DNA of 17,808 bases from Chloroflexota bacterium (GCA_027625225.1 JAQBWG010000014.1:1-17808); one strand, 5' to 3'; shown: positions 1-7,995, counted from the first letter of the stretch. The notes: generated by a model not told the origin, from the sequence alone. Translations and numbers: made by a program.

Positions 1-597
1 CATGGGCAACGTGAACAACGACCGCATCGTACCGTCCTTATCAATCACATACACCGGCGACGAATGCGTCACCGTATAGAAGGCGATATCCCGCGCCAGT
101 GAATCCAACGCACCGCTCGGTTCCCCTACAGGAGTACTCGCAGGCACATCGTCCGGTGCCTGTGCCACGAAATAGCTTGCCCACACCGGCGACAGCTCCC
201 CCTGCGTTCCCACGAAATACGTCCACCTCTCAACATTCAACCTCTCCAAATACAGGGTAACCGCCTCGACCGTATCCCGTTCCGGATCCACGCTCACCAC
301 CACCACGTCCACATCAACGCCATCTTCTTCCAAAAGTGCATGCGCATTCTTGAGGTGAGTGGCGACGATGGGACAGATATCGGGGCAATTCGTATACAGA
401 AACGTAAGCAGGACGACGTTCCCTCGGTGATTGGAAAGAGACTCCGTCAATCCGGTTTGAGTGCTAAGAGAGAAGTCAGGTGCCTGCCTGGCAGGATTCA
501 TTACCGTCCCCCGCAGTCCTTCAGGAGACGAACACCCGACCAGAAGCAGAAATCCGAGTAGTAAGAAAAACGAGATTAAGAGGCTGCGAAATGGCAC
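1..597 (-). CDS. Sco1/SenC-family copper chaperone lipoprotein (3' end missing)
   Basis: Sco proteins are membrane-anchored, thioredoxin-fold copper chaperones that help build the CuA centre of cytochrome oxidase subunit II. The 199 visible residues show a short hydrophobic N-terminus ending in a lipobox (LVGC, Cys22), so this is probably a lipoprotein outside the cytoplasmic membrane. The copper-binding CxxxC (Cys71-PDI-Cys75) follows the strand TFLYTN, and the conserved downstream histidine is present (His178 in VTHSSPVYVID). These three features define the family. The start is placed at a GTG 5 bases after the stop of the upstream small gene. No good Shine-Dalgarno precedes it, so translation may be coupled and the exact start is uncertain. 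The reading frame is open at base 1, so the C-terminus lies outside the window. Its place as last visible gene of the oxidase cluster fits the role. Confidence 0.88.
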   Translation of the reverse strand, partial: MPFRSLLISFFLLLGFLLLVGCSSPEGLRGTVMNPARQAPDFSLSTQTGLTESLSNHRGNVVLLTFLYTNCPDICPIVATHLKNAHALLEEDGVDVDVVVVSVDPERDTVEAVTLYLERLNVERWTYFVGTQGELSPVWASYFVAQAPDDVPASTPVGEPSGALDSLARDIAFYTVTHSSPVYVIDKDGTMRSLFTLPM

Positions 598-602
598 AGG
601 AA

Positions 603-812
603 CTATTCGACCGAAATATTTCCCTCGGCCATCTTTTCCAGAGCCACGGCAACCAGCGGAACCCCTATCACCAGGGCCATACCGATGCCAATCGTCGCCC
701 ATTCGTTACGAATAGCGATAAAGATGCCACCGAGTCCGAGCCCGATTGTCGCGACCACAACCAGCGAAAGCGCCGGGATTAAAGTCGCCAATAACAGTCT
801 GTCTTGCTTCAT
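603..812 (-). CDS. Small two-helix membrane protein of the oxidase operon
   Basis: This encodes a 69-residue protein that I do not recognise as a named family. It has two predicted membrane helices (about residues 6-32 and 39-58), a short polar link (RNEWAT) and an acidic C-terminal tail. An AAAGGG Shine-Dalgarno lies about 10 bases before the ATG. It sits 35 bases after ctaG and 5 bases before the Sco gene, on the same strand and almost certainly in the same transcript. Position and size suggest a small accessory subunit or assembly helper of the oxidase, but nothing in the residues proves it: there are no cysteines or histidines that could bind metal. Tight packing between two assembly genes and a proper ribosome site make it likely to be real. 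Confidence 0.65.
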   Translation of the reverse strand: MKQDRLLLATLIPALSLVVVATIGLGLGGIFIAIRNEWATIGIGMALVIGVPLVAVALEKMAEGNISVE

Positions 813-847
813 GCCACGTCTACCCTTTCAAAGTCAGCATCACTATA

Positions 848-1672
848 TCAGCGGGACGTCTCGATACTCAACTGCCGTTCTTTCTTCGATTTAGCCTCTT
901 CCTTATTGAACCACCGGAAAAACGTAATAATGAGCAGCGTCATGAACAGGAACCCGCCACCCACCTTCATTATGATGGCACCAATTTGCTGATCGGAGAC
1001 AGGCGACACGGCCCACAGCCTGGGCGCCTGTGCGTAGAAATCGTAGACCGGCGTACTCGCGAACACCAACGGCGCAAACACGATGATTGACGCCACCGAT
1101 AAAGCGGCCAGATACAACATCTGTGCAGGGTCCGAAAGCCTCGGCAATTCCGGCATCGAGCTCGTCAACGGCCACCACATCAACACAGCAAGAGATAATA
1201 ACAACAAGTGTTGGAACACATGAATCCCGTGTATCGTCACCGTCAGGTTGTACAGCACCGGCAGGTGCCACATCGAAAACACAACATTGAACAACCCGAA
1301 CGCCACGATGGGATGCACCAGTATCCTCGCCGACCGGAACATCCCGTTCGGCCGCAGCAGCGGCCGCAAAAGCCAGTCCGGTGTGCCCATGATAAGCAAA
1401 GGCGGTGCAATAAGCGTAAGCATCACATGCTGAACCATGTGCATGCTGAAAAGATACGTATCGCTCAGTTCATGGATAGGTGAAACCAGTGCAACCAGAA
1501 TAACCAGCACGCCCAGCGTGAACGTCGCAATCTTCTTGGGGTCGATGTCATCCGCAAGATTGTACTTCTCGCGCAGCGGCCCAACACCAAGCAGATACAC
1601 GAGTTCCAGCACAAATAGGCCTATCAGAACATCGGGGTGTCCATGCCAGTGCGTCCAAACGGAACCACTCAT
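848..1672 (-). CDS. ctaG: Cytochrome c oxidase assembly factor CtaG (caa3 type)
   Basis: The 274-residue polytopic membrane protein matches the caa3_CtaG family, which is needed for activity of caa3 oxidase in Bacillus and is thought to help deliver copper. It differs from the single-helix CtaG/Cox11 of proteobacteria. About seven hydrophobic helices are visible, with family-like histidine-rich segments near the N-terminus (WTHWHGHPD), in SPIHELSD, in FSMHMVQHVML and in the central HGIHVFQHLL stretch. Arg/Lys-rich tails lie at the C-terminus. The ATG has a GAGGGG Shine-Dalgarno 7 bases upstream. It begins 34 bases after the subunit IV gene, inside the oxidase operon, which supports the assignment. 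Length is normal for the family. Confidence 0.9.
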   Translation of the reverse strand: MSGSVWTHWHGHPDVLIGLFVLELVYLLGVGPLREKYNLADDIDPKKIATFTLGVLVILVALVSPIHELSDTYLFSMHMVQHVMLTLIAPPLLIMGTPDWLLRPLLRPNGMFRSARILVHPIVAFGLFNVVFSMWHLPVLYNLTVTIHGIHVFQHLLLLSLAVLMWWPLTSSMPELPRLSDPAQMLYLAALSVASIIVFAPLVFASTPVYDFYAQAPRLWAVSPVSDQQIGAIIMKVGGGFLFMTLLIITFFRWFNKEEAKSKKERQLSIETSR

Positions 1673-1706
1673 ACCGCCACCCCTCGTCGAAGAAAACCGG
1701 ACGCCG

Positions 1707-2036
1707 TTAGATGAACCACTTGAACAGCCCCAGCAGGGCGAAAATCACCAGAAATGCGAGTACAAATCCTCCCACGAACATCGTGGAGAACAATTTATGG
1801 TCGAATTTCAAATGCATGTAGAACATTATGACCAGAGCAAACTTCGCCAGAGACAGGATAGCCAGAATCGGGATGATTCCATAGCTCAATCCCTCGAAGA
1901 AGAACACAACTACTTCGATAGCCGTGATGACCACCAGCGTCATCGCGACCTTGAAGTACGTCAGTGGTGAAGGATGGCCCTCATGCACTGGTTCGTATCC
2001 AGGCTCTATAACTTTTACCTGTGATTTGCTGGTCAT
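1707..2036 (-). CDS. Cytochrome c oxidase subunit IV (bacterial COX4/CyoD-like)
   Basis: This is a 109-residue small oxidase subunit with three predicted helices (about residues 27-48, 53-75 and 84-106), typical of the bacterial subunit IV family. The family hallmark is the second-helix end followed by FYMHLKFD (about residues 72-79), seen here intact. The subunit packs against the core and is thought to stabilise subunits I and III; it carries no redox centre. The ATG has a GAGG Shine-Dalgarno 8 bases upstream that lies at the end of the coxC gene. It sits between coxC and ctaG, the usual place. The N-terminal 25 residues are polar and cytoplasmic. Confidence 0.88.
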   Translation of the reverse strand: MTSKSQVKVIEPGYEPVHEGHPSPLTYFKVAMTLVVITAIEVVVFFFEGLSYGIIPILAILSLAKFALVIMFYMHLKFDHKLFSTMFVGGFVLAFLVIFALLGLFKWFI

Positions 2037-2046
2037 AAGTCAGACC

Positions 2047-2829
2047 TCAAAAGCCTTCGAACACACCGAAGAGATACACAACCGTGAAAATCACAATCCA
2101 TACCACGTCAACAAAGTGCCAGTACAACGCCGCCAGGTCCAGATCAAGGTTCTTCTTCGGCGTCACACCGCCCTTCTTGAACGAGAAGAAGAACAGCGAC
2201 AGCAGCCAGATAACTCCCAGCGTCACGTGCGCACCGTGAAAACCCGTCAGCGAGAAGAACGTCGTCCCGAACAGATTCGTCCGCGGCGTCAGCCCGTACA
2301 CACCCTCGATTTCGGGGCCATGCTCGCCGCCAGCGTGATACTCAACCTCGCGAAACCCTCGTACCGAAACCTCATCGCCGGCAGCGCCCGTCAGACACCC
2401 TGCGGCCAGCGACGCCTCCAGGTCCGTCCACTTCGTCGGGTCATCGTCACACGACACCACCACCTCGTGATTCGCGAACTCATAAAACTCGAACACCTGG
2501 AACGCCAGGAACGTCGCGCCCAGAACAATCGTCGCCGCCAGCCAGATACGAAACGCCTTCATCCGGCCCCGCGTCAGCGCCGCATACGACAGCACCATGC
2601 TCATACTGCTCATCAGCAGCACGAACGTGCTCACCGTCGTCACCGGGATACTGAACACATCGATAGGCAACGGCCCCGAAAGACTCTTGCCGTAGTACAC
2701 CAAATACGTCGCAATCAGAGTGCCGAAGAACATACAGTCCGAGCCTAAGAAGGCCCACATCAACAGCTTCCGATGATTCAGACCGGTAGTAGTCGCCTCG
2801 TGTTCGCCGTGTTGAGCTTCTGTTGCCAC
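2047..2829 (-). CDS. coxC: Cytochrome c oxidase subunit III with an extra loop
   Basis: Subunit III of an aa3/caa3 oxidase, 260 residues, in the short five-helix form (helices near 23-45, 60-82, 93-118, 185-212 and 233-256). Family motifs are clear: NLFGTTFFSLTGFHGAHV (about 185-202) and the C-terminal YWHFVDVVWIVIF. It has no redox centre; it stabilises subunit I and helps proton uptake. The start is GTG, with AAGGGA 5 bases upstream lying just after the coxA stop, so the two are probably translated together. The odd feature is an acidic insertion of about 50 residues (roughly 122-176, with Cys127 and Cys145) between helices 3 and 4, where relatives have a short turn. Basic residues in the neighbouring loops (RGRMKAFR, KKGGVTPKK) place those loops inside the cell, which puts the insertion outside. 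Confidence 0.93.
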   Translation of the reverse strand: MATEAQHGEHEATTTGLNHRKLLMWAFLGSDCMFFGTLIATYLVYYGKSLSGPLPIDVFSIPVTTVSTFVLLMSSMSMVLSYAALTRGRMKAFRIWLAATIVLGATFLAFQVFEFYEFANHEVVVSCDDDPTKWTDLEASLAAGCLTGAAGDEVSVRGFREVEYHAGGEHGPEIEGVYGLTPRTNLFGTTFFSLTGFHGAHVTLGVIWLLSLFFFSFKKGGVTPKKNLDLDLAALYWHFVDVVWIVIFTVVYLFGVFEGF

Positions 2830-2838
2830 GTAAATCCC

Positions 2839-4713
2839 TTAGTGACCCGACTCTTCGTCCGGCTCATTCACCGGCTCGAAGGACCAGGCATAGATTGCGA
2901 TTAAAGCGATAGCACCACCGATGGCCGCCACCGCGATGTTATAAATCAGGCCCATAGCGCCAATGAACAACCCTATCGACACCACCATCGGCCAGAACGA
3001 CGGCTGCGGCAAATGAATGCCATGCCCACCACCTGAACCGCCGCCTACCGGCACCGCTGCAGGTGCAGTCTTCGCCTTCCCGCTGCGCTTCCGCTCCCAC
3101 CAATCGTCCCTATCCTGAACGATAGGAATCTCCTCGAAGTTATACTCCGGCGGAGGCGACGGGATAGACCACTCCAGCGTCCGCGCATCCCACGGATCCT
3201 GCGACGCCAGCTCGCCCTTCCTCCAGCTCTTCACCATATTCACAACGAAAATCAGCGCCGCAATACCCACCAGGTACGCACCTGCCGTCGATAGGGTATT
3301 CATAAGTGTCCAGCCCATATCCGGGCCGTAGGTATAGATACGCCGCGGCATACCCCACAGCCCGCTGAAATGCATGGGAAAGAACGCCAGATTCTGTCCC
3401 ACGAACATCAACCAGAACTGCAGCTGTCCCATCTTCTCGTCATACATTCGCCCCGTAATCTTCGGGAACCAGTAATACATACCCGCGAAGATACCCATCA
3501 TCGCACCGCCGAACAGCACGTAGTGGATATGCGCGATGATGAAATACGTATCCTGCTGCTGAGCGTCCGACGACGCCATCGAATGCATCACGCCGCTGAT
3601 GCCGCCGATTGTGAATAGCGCGATGAACCCTATCGCATACAGCATCGGCGTCTTGAAACTGATCGAACCCTTCCAAATAGTCGCAATCCAGTTGAAAATC
3701 TTGATACCCGTCGGAATCGCGATAGCCATCGTCGTCAACGCGAACACAGAGTTCGCAATCGGCCCCAGGCCCACCGTGAACATATGGTGGCTCCACACCA
3801 TCCAGCCCATAAACCCGATGATTGCCCCTGCCAGCACAACCGTCGAATACCCGAACAGTGGCTTGCGCGAGAACGTCGGCAGAACCTCCGAAACGATACC
3901 CATCGCTGGAAGAATAAGAATGTACACCTCGGGATGCCCGAACACCCAGAACAAATGCTGCCACAGCACCGGAGTACCGCCCGCGGCCACATTGAAGAAA
4001 TTCATCCCGAACGCCCGGTCGAACATCAGCTCGATAAGCGCCACCGTAATCACCGGGAACGCCAGCACCAGCAAAATAGCCGTAATGAACGTCATCCACG
4101 TAAACAGCGGCAGCCGCGTCCACGTCATACCCGGCGCACGCATATTGATAATCGTCACGATAAAGTTGAACGAAGCAGCCAGCGACGCGATACCCAGCAC
4201 CTGCAAGCCGATAATCCAGAAATCGGGGCCATTGCCCGGATTAAACACCGAACTCGTCAACGGAGCGTAGCTGAACCATCCCGTATTCGGCGCACCGCCC
4301 AGGAACCAGCTCAGGTTCAGGATGATGGCGCCCGCCAGGAACGTCCAGTAACTGAACGCATTCAACCGCGGGAACGCCACGTCCCTCGCGCCTATCTGAA
4401 GTGGAATCAAAAAGTTAAAGAACGCCGCGCTCAGCGGCATGATAGCCAGGAATATCATCGTCGTGCCGTGCATCGTGAAAAGCTGGTTGAACACCTCGGC
4501 CGACACATAATCCTTGTCCGGACCGATAAGCTGTGTCCGGATGAGCAACGCCTCCACCCCACCCGTCAAGAACATAATGAACGCCGTCACACCGTACAAA
4601 ATACCGATGCGCTTGTGGTCAATCGTCGTCATCCAGCCCCAAATACCTGTCGGATGGAGCGGGCGCTTAAGAAGCGGAAACTTTATATGTATGTCTAGTG
4701 ATTCTGTAGCCAT
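2839..4713 (-). CDS. coxA: Cytochrome c oxidase subunit I (A-type heme-copper oxidase)
   Basis: This is the catalytic subunit that reduces O2 to water and pumps protons. It has 624 residues and all metal ligands: low-spin heme ligands His82 and His397, heme a3 ligand His395 (AHIHYVLFGG), and CuB ligands His260, His309 and His310. The GHPEVYIL motif supplies Glu262 at the end of the D channel and the cross-linked Tyr264, so this is an A1-type enzyme. Asp111 (RDVAFPRLN) starts the D channel and Lys338 (PTGIKIFNW) marks the K channel. After the usual 12-helix core there is a Gly-rich linker (about 557-565) and two extra helices (about 572-611), a C-terminal extension. The ATG has AGGAG 6 bases upstream, overlapping the coxB stop. 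It follows coxB by 9 bases. Confidence 0.98.
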   Translation of the reverse strand: MATESLDIHIKFPLLKRPLHPTGIWGWMTTIDHKRIGILYGVTAFIMFLTGGVEALLIRTQLIGPDKDYVSAEVFNQLFTMHGTTMIFLAIMPLSAAFFNFLIPLQIGARDVAFPRLNAFSYWTFLAGAIILNLSWFLGGAPNTGWFSYAPLTSSVFNPGNGPDFWIIGLQVLGIASLAASFNFIVTIINMRAPGMTWTRLPLFTWMTFITAILLVLAFPVITVALIELMFDRAFGMNFFNVAAGGTPVLWQHLFWVFGHPEVYILILPAMGIVSEVLPTFSRKPLFGYSTVVLAGAIIGFMGWMVWSHHMFTVGLGPIANSVFALTTMAIAIPTGIKIFNWIATIWKGSISFKTPMLYAIGFIALFTIGGISGVMHSMASSDAQQQDTYFIIAHIHYVLFGGAMMGIFAGMYYWFPKITGRMYDEKMGQLQFWLMFVGQNLAFFPMHFSGLWGMPRRIYTYGPDMGWTLMNTLSTAGAYLVGIAALIFVVNMVKSWRKGELASQDPWDARTLEWSIPSPPPEYNFEEIPIVQDRDDWWERKRSGKAKTAPAAVPVGGGSGGGHGIHLPQPSFWPMVVSIGLFIGAMGLIYNIAVAAIGGAIALIAIYAWSFEPVNEPDEESGH

Positions 4714-4722
4714 GGAGGTCTC

Positions 4723-5778
4723 CTAATCGAGGCTCCTTAAAAATGCCACCAGCGCCGAAATCTGGGGTTCAGACAATCCCTTGCTCGGGTCCGCATACAC
4801 AACCGCATCGCGCGACATAACGTTACCCGGCTTGAAGCTGTTCGGGTCTTCCAGCCATGCCCGCAGATTCTCCTGCGTATTGTCCATGATGCCTGCCCCC
4901 AGTTGCATGCGGCTTGCAACATGAGACAGATTCGGCCCTACCGAACCCCTGGCCCTCTGGAAACCATCTATCGTATGGCACGCCCAGCATTGGGCCTGCC
5001 CTATGAACAAATCGTACCCCTCTTTTGCGAGGGGATCGGTCGGAATCGCCGCCAGTTGTTTTTGTGCAATCACCCACGCATCGAAGTCCGCCTGCGTGTG
5101 CACCACAACCCGGAACCGCATCTTTGCGTGCGACTCCCCGCAAAACTCTGCGCACTGCCCGAAATATACCCCGGGCTCATCCGCCTCTAACCACATATGG
5201 TTTTCATTCCCCGGCACCATGTCCAGCTTGCCCGCCAGTTTCGGCACCCAGAAGCTATGGATAACGTCCACCGAATACAGGTTGACCGCTACAGCCTGGT
5301 TCACTGGAATGTGCAACTCGTTCGCCGTCACAATCCCCTGTTCCGGATACTCGAACTCGAACCACCACTGATGCCCTGTCGCCTCCACTGTAAACGCCGC
5401 GTCATCCGGAGGATTTGCATCGAAGAATATACCGCGCACAGTGGGTACTGCCACGATGATAAGGATGATTGCCGGCGCTATCGTCCACGCAATCTCCAGC
5501 TTATTGTTACCGTGAATCTGGGGCGGGTCCGCCTCATCGTCCGACTTTCTCCGGTACCGGATCGTCGCAAAGATAAGGAGAGCAAATACGAGCACGAAAA
5601 CGAATGCGCCCGCCCCTAGGATGACCCAGAGAATAGTAAGCTGGCTCTGAGAAACGGGCCCTAACGCATCGAATGTAGACTGCGGACTTTCCTTTGAACA
5701 GGCGGAAAGCAGGGTAACTAACAGCACGGTGAGAAGCAGATATATTTGGCGCCTCGACCCGCGTATCATATTCAACAT
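4723..5778 (-). CDS. coxB: Cytochrome c oxidase subunit II with fused cytochrome c (caa3 type)
   Basis: Subunit II accepts electrons at the CuA centre and passes them to subunit I. The 351-residue protein has a lipoprotein-like signal (LLSAC, Cys27), two helices (about 46-72 and 97-115) and a cupredoxin domain. CuA ligands are His174 (VIHSFWVP), Cys209, Glu211, Cys213, His217 and Met220, all present. A C-terminal cytochrome c domain follows with CWACH (Cys264, Cys267, His268) and a likely axial Met321, so the enzyme carries its own cytochrome c. The ATG at 5778 is the first plausible start. A purine-rich AAGGGGA lies about 16 bases upstream, rather far; a second Met three codons later is further still. 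A promoter candidate lies 60-90 bases upstream. It is the first structural gene of the oxidase. Confidence 0.97.
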   Translation of the reverse strand: MLNMIRGSRRQIYLLLTVLLVTLLSACSKESPQSTFDALGPVSQSQLTILWVILGAGAFVFVLVFALLIFATIRYRRKSDDEADPPQIHGNNKLEIAWTIAPAIILIIVAVPTVRGIFFDANPPDDAAFTVEATGHQWWFEFEYPEQGIVTANELHIPVNQAVAVNLYSVDVIHSFWVPKLAGKLDMVPGNENHMWLEADEPGVYFGQCAEFCGESHAKMRFRVVVHTQADFDAWVIAQKQLAAIPTDPLAKEGYDLFIGQAQCWACHTIDGFQRARGSVGPNLSHVASRMQLGAGIMDNTQENLRAWLEDPNSFKPGNVMSRDAVVYADPSKGLSEPQISALVAFLRSLD

Positions 5779-5838
5779 CTGTATGTTGTGGTTTCCCCTT
5801 CCAGCACTGTCGCTGACGTACCTGTAGTCCGACTAAGG

Positions 5839-5867
5839 AATCTATCAAGCATCCCTTGGCTAGTCAA
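5839..5867 (-). promoter_or_regulatory. Likely sigma70-type promoter for coxB and downstream genes
   Basis: On the minus strand a TTGACT -35 box (5862-5867) and a TAGATT -10 box (5839-5844) are separated by exactly 17 bases, matching the consensus at 5 of 6 and 4 of 6 positions. It lies in the 157-base gap between ctaB and coxB, the largest gap in the cluster, and points at coxB. It would give an untranslated leader of about 55 bases. The rest of the gap shows no clear hairpin terminator, so read-through from ctaAB is also likely. Confidence 0.45.
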
Positions 5868-5935
5868 GCCATCTGAGGGGTGATTTGCAATTTCATTCAC
5901 AATCTCACTCGAACTAAACACCGTTTCGCCCGTCT

Positions 5936-6823
5936 TCAATCCTTCACCAGACTGTCCGCCACAATCACTACGAACAGCAACGTCAAATACAACAACGAGT
6001 ACAGATACGCCCGCTTCGTCCCCTTCAACCCCTCCGACTGACGGAGCTTCCATGCCTCATACACGAACACCGTCCCCAATACCGACGCACCTATCAGATA
6101 CACCCAACCGACCGCCCCCGTCACGAAGAACATCAGCGTCAGCACCAGCAGCAACACCGTGTACAGGAGAATGTGGTACTTCGTCTCCTCCACCGTGGTG
6201 ACCACCGGAAGCATCGGGATGCTCGCCTCCTTGTAGTCCTCCTTCAAAAGCAGGGCCAGCGCCCAGAAATGTGGAGGTGTCCAGAAAAACACGATTGCAA
6301 ACAGATATATAGCCGGAAGGTCCACGCTCCCCGTGATTGCCGCCCACCCAATCATCGGCGGGAACGCCCCTGCGGCGCCCCCTATCACAATGTTTTGTGG
6401 CGTCCTGCGCTTCAGTCCCACCGTATACACGAACACATACACCAGCGTCGCCGCCATGGTGATTGCCGCGCTCAGCGGGTTGGCCAGATAAAACAGTAAA
6501 AAGAACGCGATGACGTTCAGCACAATCCCGAAAATCAGCGCATCCCGTGGAGAAACCCGCCCGCCTGCGACCGGTCTCTTGCTGGTACGGGTCATCATCG
6601 AATCGATATCTTTGTCCAGGAAATGATTGAGCGCATGCGCCCCTCCTGCGGCCAGCGACCCTGCCCCCAACACCAGAAAAATCATCCCCACCGGCGGATT
6701 ACCGCCTGCCGCCAAATACATCCCGCCCAAAGCAGTAACCAGCAAGAGTGAAATGATGCGCGGCTTCGTCAGCGCAATATAGTCGCGGATGATGGTGCCG
6801 GATGAATTCGTGGATGCAATCAT
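5936..6823 (-). CDS. ctaB: Protoheme IX farnesyltransferase (heme O synthase)
   Basis: A membrane UbiA-family prenyltransferase that transfers a farnesyl group to heme B, giving heme O, the first step to heme A. The 295 residues form about nine hydrophobic helices. The diagnostic first Asp-rich motif is intact: Asn66, Asp70 and Asp74 in NHFLDKDIDSMMTRTSKRP, which binds Mg-diphosphate. A family-typical loop follows the helix that reads FFWTPPHFWALAL. The ATG overlaps the ctaA stop by 4 bases (ATGA), so the two are translationally coupled and the start is secure. Length is normal. Its product goes straight to CtaA, encoded just upstream, and the finished heme A to CoxA, encoded downstream. Confidence 0.96.
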   Translation of the reverse strand: MIASTNSSGTIIRDYIALTKPRIISLLLVTALGGMYLAAGGNPPVGMIFLVLGAGSLAAGGAHALNHFLDKDIDSMMTRTSKRPVAGGRVSPRDALIFGIVLNVIAFFLLFYLANPLSAAITMAATLVYVFVYTVGLKRRTPQNIVIGGAAGAFPPMIGWAAITGSVDLPAIYLFAIVFFWTPPHFWALALLLKEDYKEASIPMLPVVTTVEETKYHILLYTVLLLVLTLMFFVTGAVGWVYLIGASVLGTVFVYEAWKLRQSEGLKGTKRAYLYSLLYLTLLFVVIVADSLVKD

Positions 6824-7812
6824 GCTGCCGGCTCTCTCGCTTCACTCAAGTGTGGCTTCCTGAACTCCGATACCCTGGGCTGAAACCGTGTGGGCACACG
6901 CATTGCCGCAATCAAATACGACCCTGCCATCCATGTCAATGTAGCCAGACTCAGATGCAATCCCTTGAACTCCCTGTCGAATCCCGACCATACCACCGCC
7001 GCACCGAACAACACTTGCGCGATAAACGTCACCACCAGTGAAACGCTCGCCACTTCAACACCTTGCCATCGCGTCCGTCCTCGCCACGCCCATACCCCCG
7101 TCCACAACACCACTACGCCCACGATAGCCGCCATGTACCGGTGGCCCATGTGCGTCGCGAACGCCTCTCCTTCGGGGAAGAATTCTCCCCTGCACAGCGG
7201 CCACGTCGCGCACGACGAACCGAAGCCCTGTCCCACCATAAACGAGCCAGACAAAATAATAACCAGCATCCCCACCATCATCGCCACCGGCAACCTGCTG
7301 AGTCTCGGAGCCTCCACCGTACCCTCGGCAGCCGGTTCCCCTTCTGGTCGTATATGCCGCCATGCGGCCACATTCGCCACTACCAGTGCGGTGATGAGCG
7401 ACTCCGCGATAACCAGATGCACCAACCGACCGCCCCACGATAGGTCCGTCCACACCGTTACCGCGCCGAAGGCCCCGGCAACGATGACCAACACCAAAGA
7501 AGCGATACTGGGTACGTACACCCACGGCCGCGTGCGGTACGCCCACCACGCCACCACCAGAGTCGCCAGCACGAACACGCCGACCGTGGTGGCCGAAAGT
7601 CGGTGGGAATACTCAATGATGGTCTCAAAGTTGAACGGCGGAATGATATGCCCGTTGCACAACGGCCAGTCGTCTCCACACCCCAACCCCGAGCCGGTCA
7701 CCCGCACCACGCCGCCCAGCGTCACCTGACCGAATGCCATTATCAGGGACAACAAAGCCAGCACCTTGAAGACGATGCGGCTCCTTTTGCCCGGTGTCGT
7801 GTTCTGAATCAA
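6820..7812 (-). CDS. ctaA: Heme A synthase (CtaA/COX15 family)
   Basis: This membrane enzyme oxidises the methyl group of heme O to a formyl group, giving heme A. The 330 residues show about eight helices in two related halves. Heme-ligand histidines fit the family: His70 (EYSHR, with Glu67), His132 (LVHLVIAES), His224 (HMGHRY) and His286 (GLHLSLA). Two extracytoplasmic cysteine pairs, Cys45/Cys52 and Cys201/Cys207 (CATWPLC), resemble the disulfide-forming pairs of Bacillus CtaA. The start is a TTG with GAGGGA 3 bases upstream; no ATG or GTG in frame gives a full first helix, so TTG is preferred though the spacing is tight. A promoter with a perfect -10 box lies about 60 bases upstream, making this the first gene of the cluster. 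Confidence 0.95.
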   Translation of the reverse strand: MIQNTTPGKRSRIVFKVLALLSLIMAFGQVTLGGVVRVTGSGLGCGDDWPLCNGHIIPPFNFETIIEYSHRLSATTVGVFVLATLVVAWWAYRTRPWVYVPSIASLVLVIVAGAFGAVTVWTDLSWGGRLVHLVIAESLITALVVANVAAWRHIRPEGEPAAEGTVEAPRLSRLPVAMMVGMLVIILSGSFMVGQGFGSSCATWPLCRGEFFPEGEAFATHMGHRYMAAIVGVVVLWTGVWAWRGRTRWQGVEVASVSLVVTFIAQVLFGAAVVWSGFDREFKGLHLSLATLTWMAGSYLIAAMRVPTRFQPRVSEFRKPHLSEAREPAA

Positions 7813-7868
7813 CAGTCCCTCAAACGCTCTAAACCATCCACTGACGAACGACTGTGCAAAGTTTCACA

Positions 7869-7897
7869 ATTATAGCCGCCCAAGCCACTGAAAACAA
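7869..7897 (-). promoter_or_regulatory. Promoter for the ctaA-ctaB(-cox) operon
   Basis: On the minus strand a perfect TATAAT -10 box (7869-7874) lies 17 bases after TTGTTT (7892-7897), which matches the first three bases of the -35 consensus. Transcription would begin near 7862, leaving a leader of about 50 bases before the TTG start of ctaA. It is the best -10 element in the window and stands at the head of the longest same-strand run of genes. Confidence 0.55.
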
Positions 7898-7968
7898 CGT
7901 AAAAGGTTCCCTTTGGCAACCAGAAAAGGCAACCCTACGCATGCCGACAGGCATCCTCTAGGCCGTCC

Positions 7969-7995
7969 CCCCGGATAGACCGGAATGTGCCGGGG
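7969..7995 (-). terminator. Weak GC hairpin after the first beta-lactamase-fold gene
   Basis: CCCCGG (7969-7974) can pair with CCGGGG (7990-7995) around a 15-base loop, about 40 bases after the stop at 8034. There is no T-run after it. It could stop or slow transcription before the ctaA promoter, but a 6-bp stem with a large loop is weak evidence. The rest of the 221-base gap holds the ctaA promoter and nothing else I can name. Confidence 0.2.

Noticed and set aside
1924..2748. Plus-strand open frame of 274 codons opposite coxC and subunit IV
   Set aside because: Composition is biased to His, Arg and Gln as expected from antisense reading; coxC and subunit IV motifs are intact on the minus strand.
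3440..4123. Second minus-strand frame inside coxA (227 codons)
   Set aside because: Out-of-frame reading of coxA with Gly/Val/Asp/Tyr bias; no start signal and no family match.
3784..4698. Long open frame (304 codons) on the plus strand opposite coxA
   Set aside because: It is the antisense shadow of a gene with full catalytic motifs; its product is dominated by Arg, His and Gln with no family resemblance and no ribosome site.
7921..7965. Short repeats (two GGCAACC-like units and ATGCC/GGCAT) after the first beta-lactamase-fold gene
   Set aside because: Too short and irregular to be called a CRISPR array, riboswitch or attachment site.
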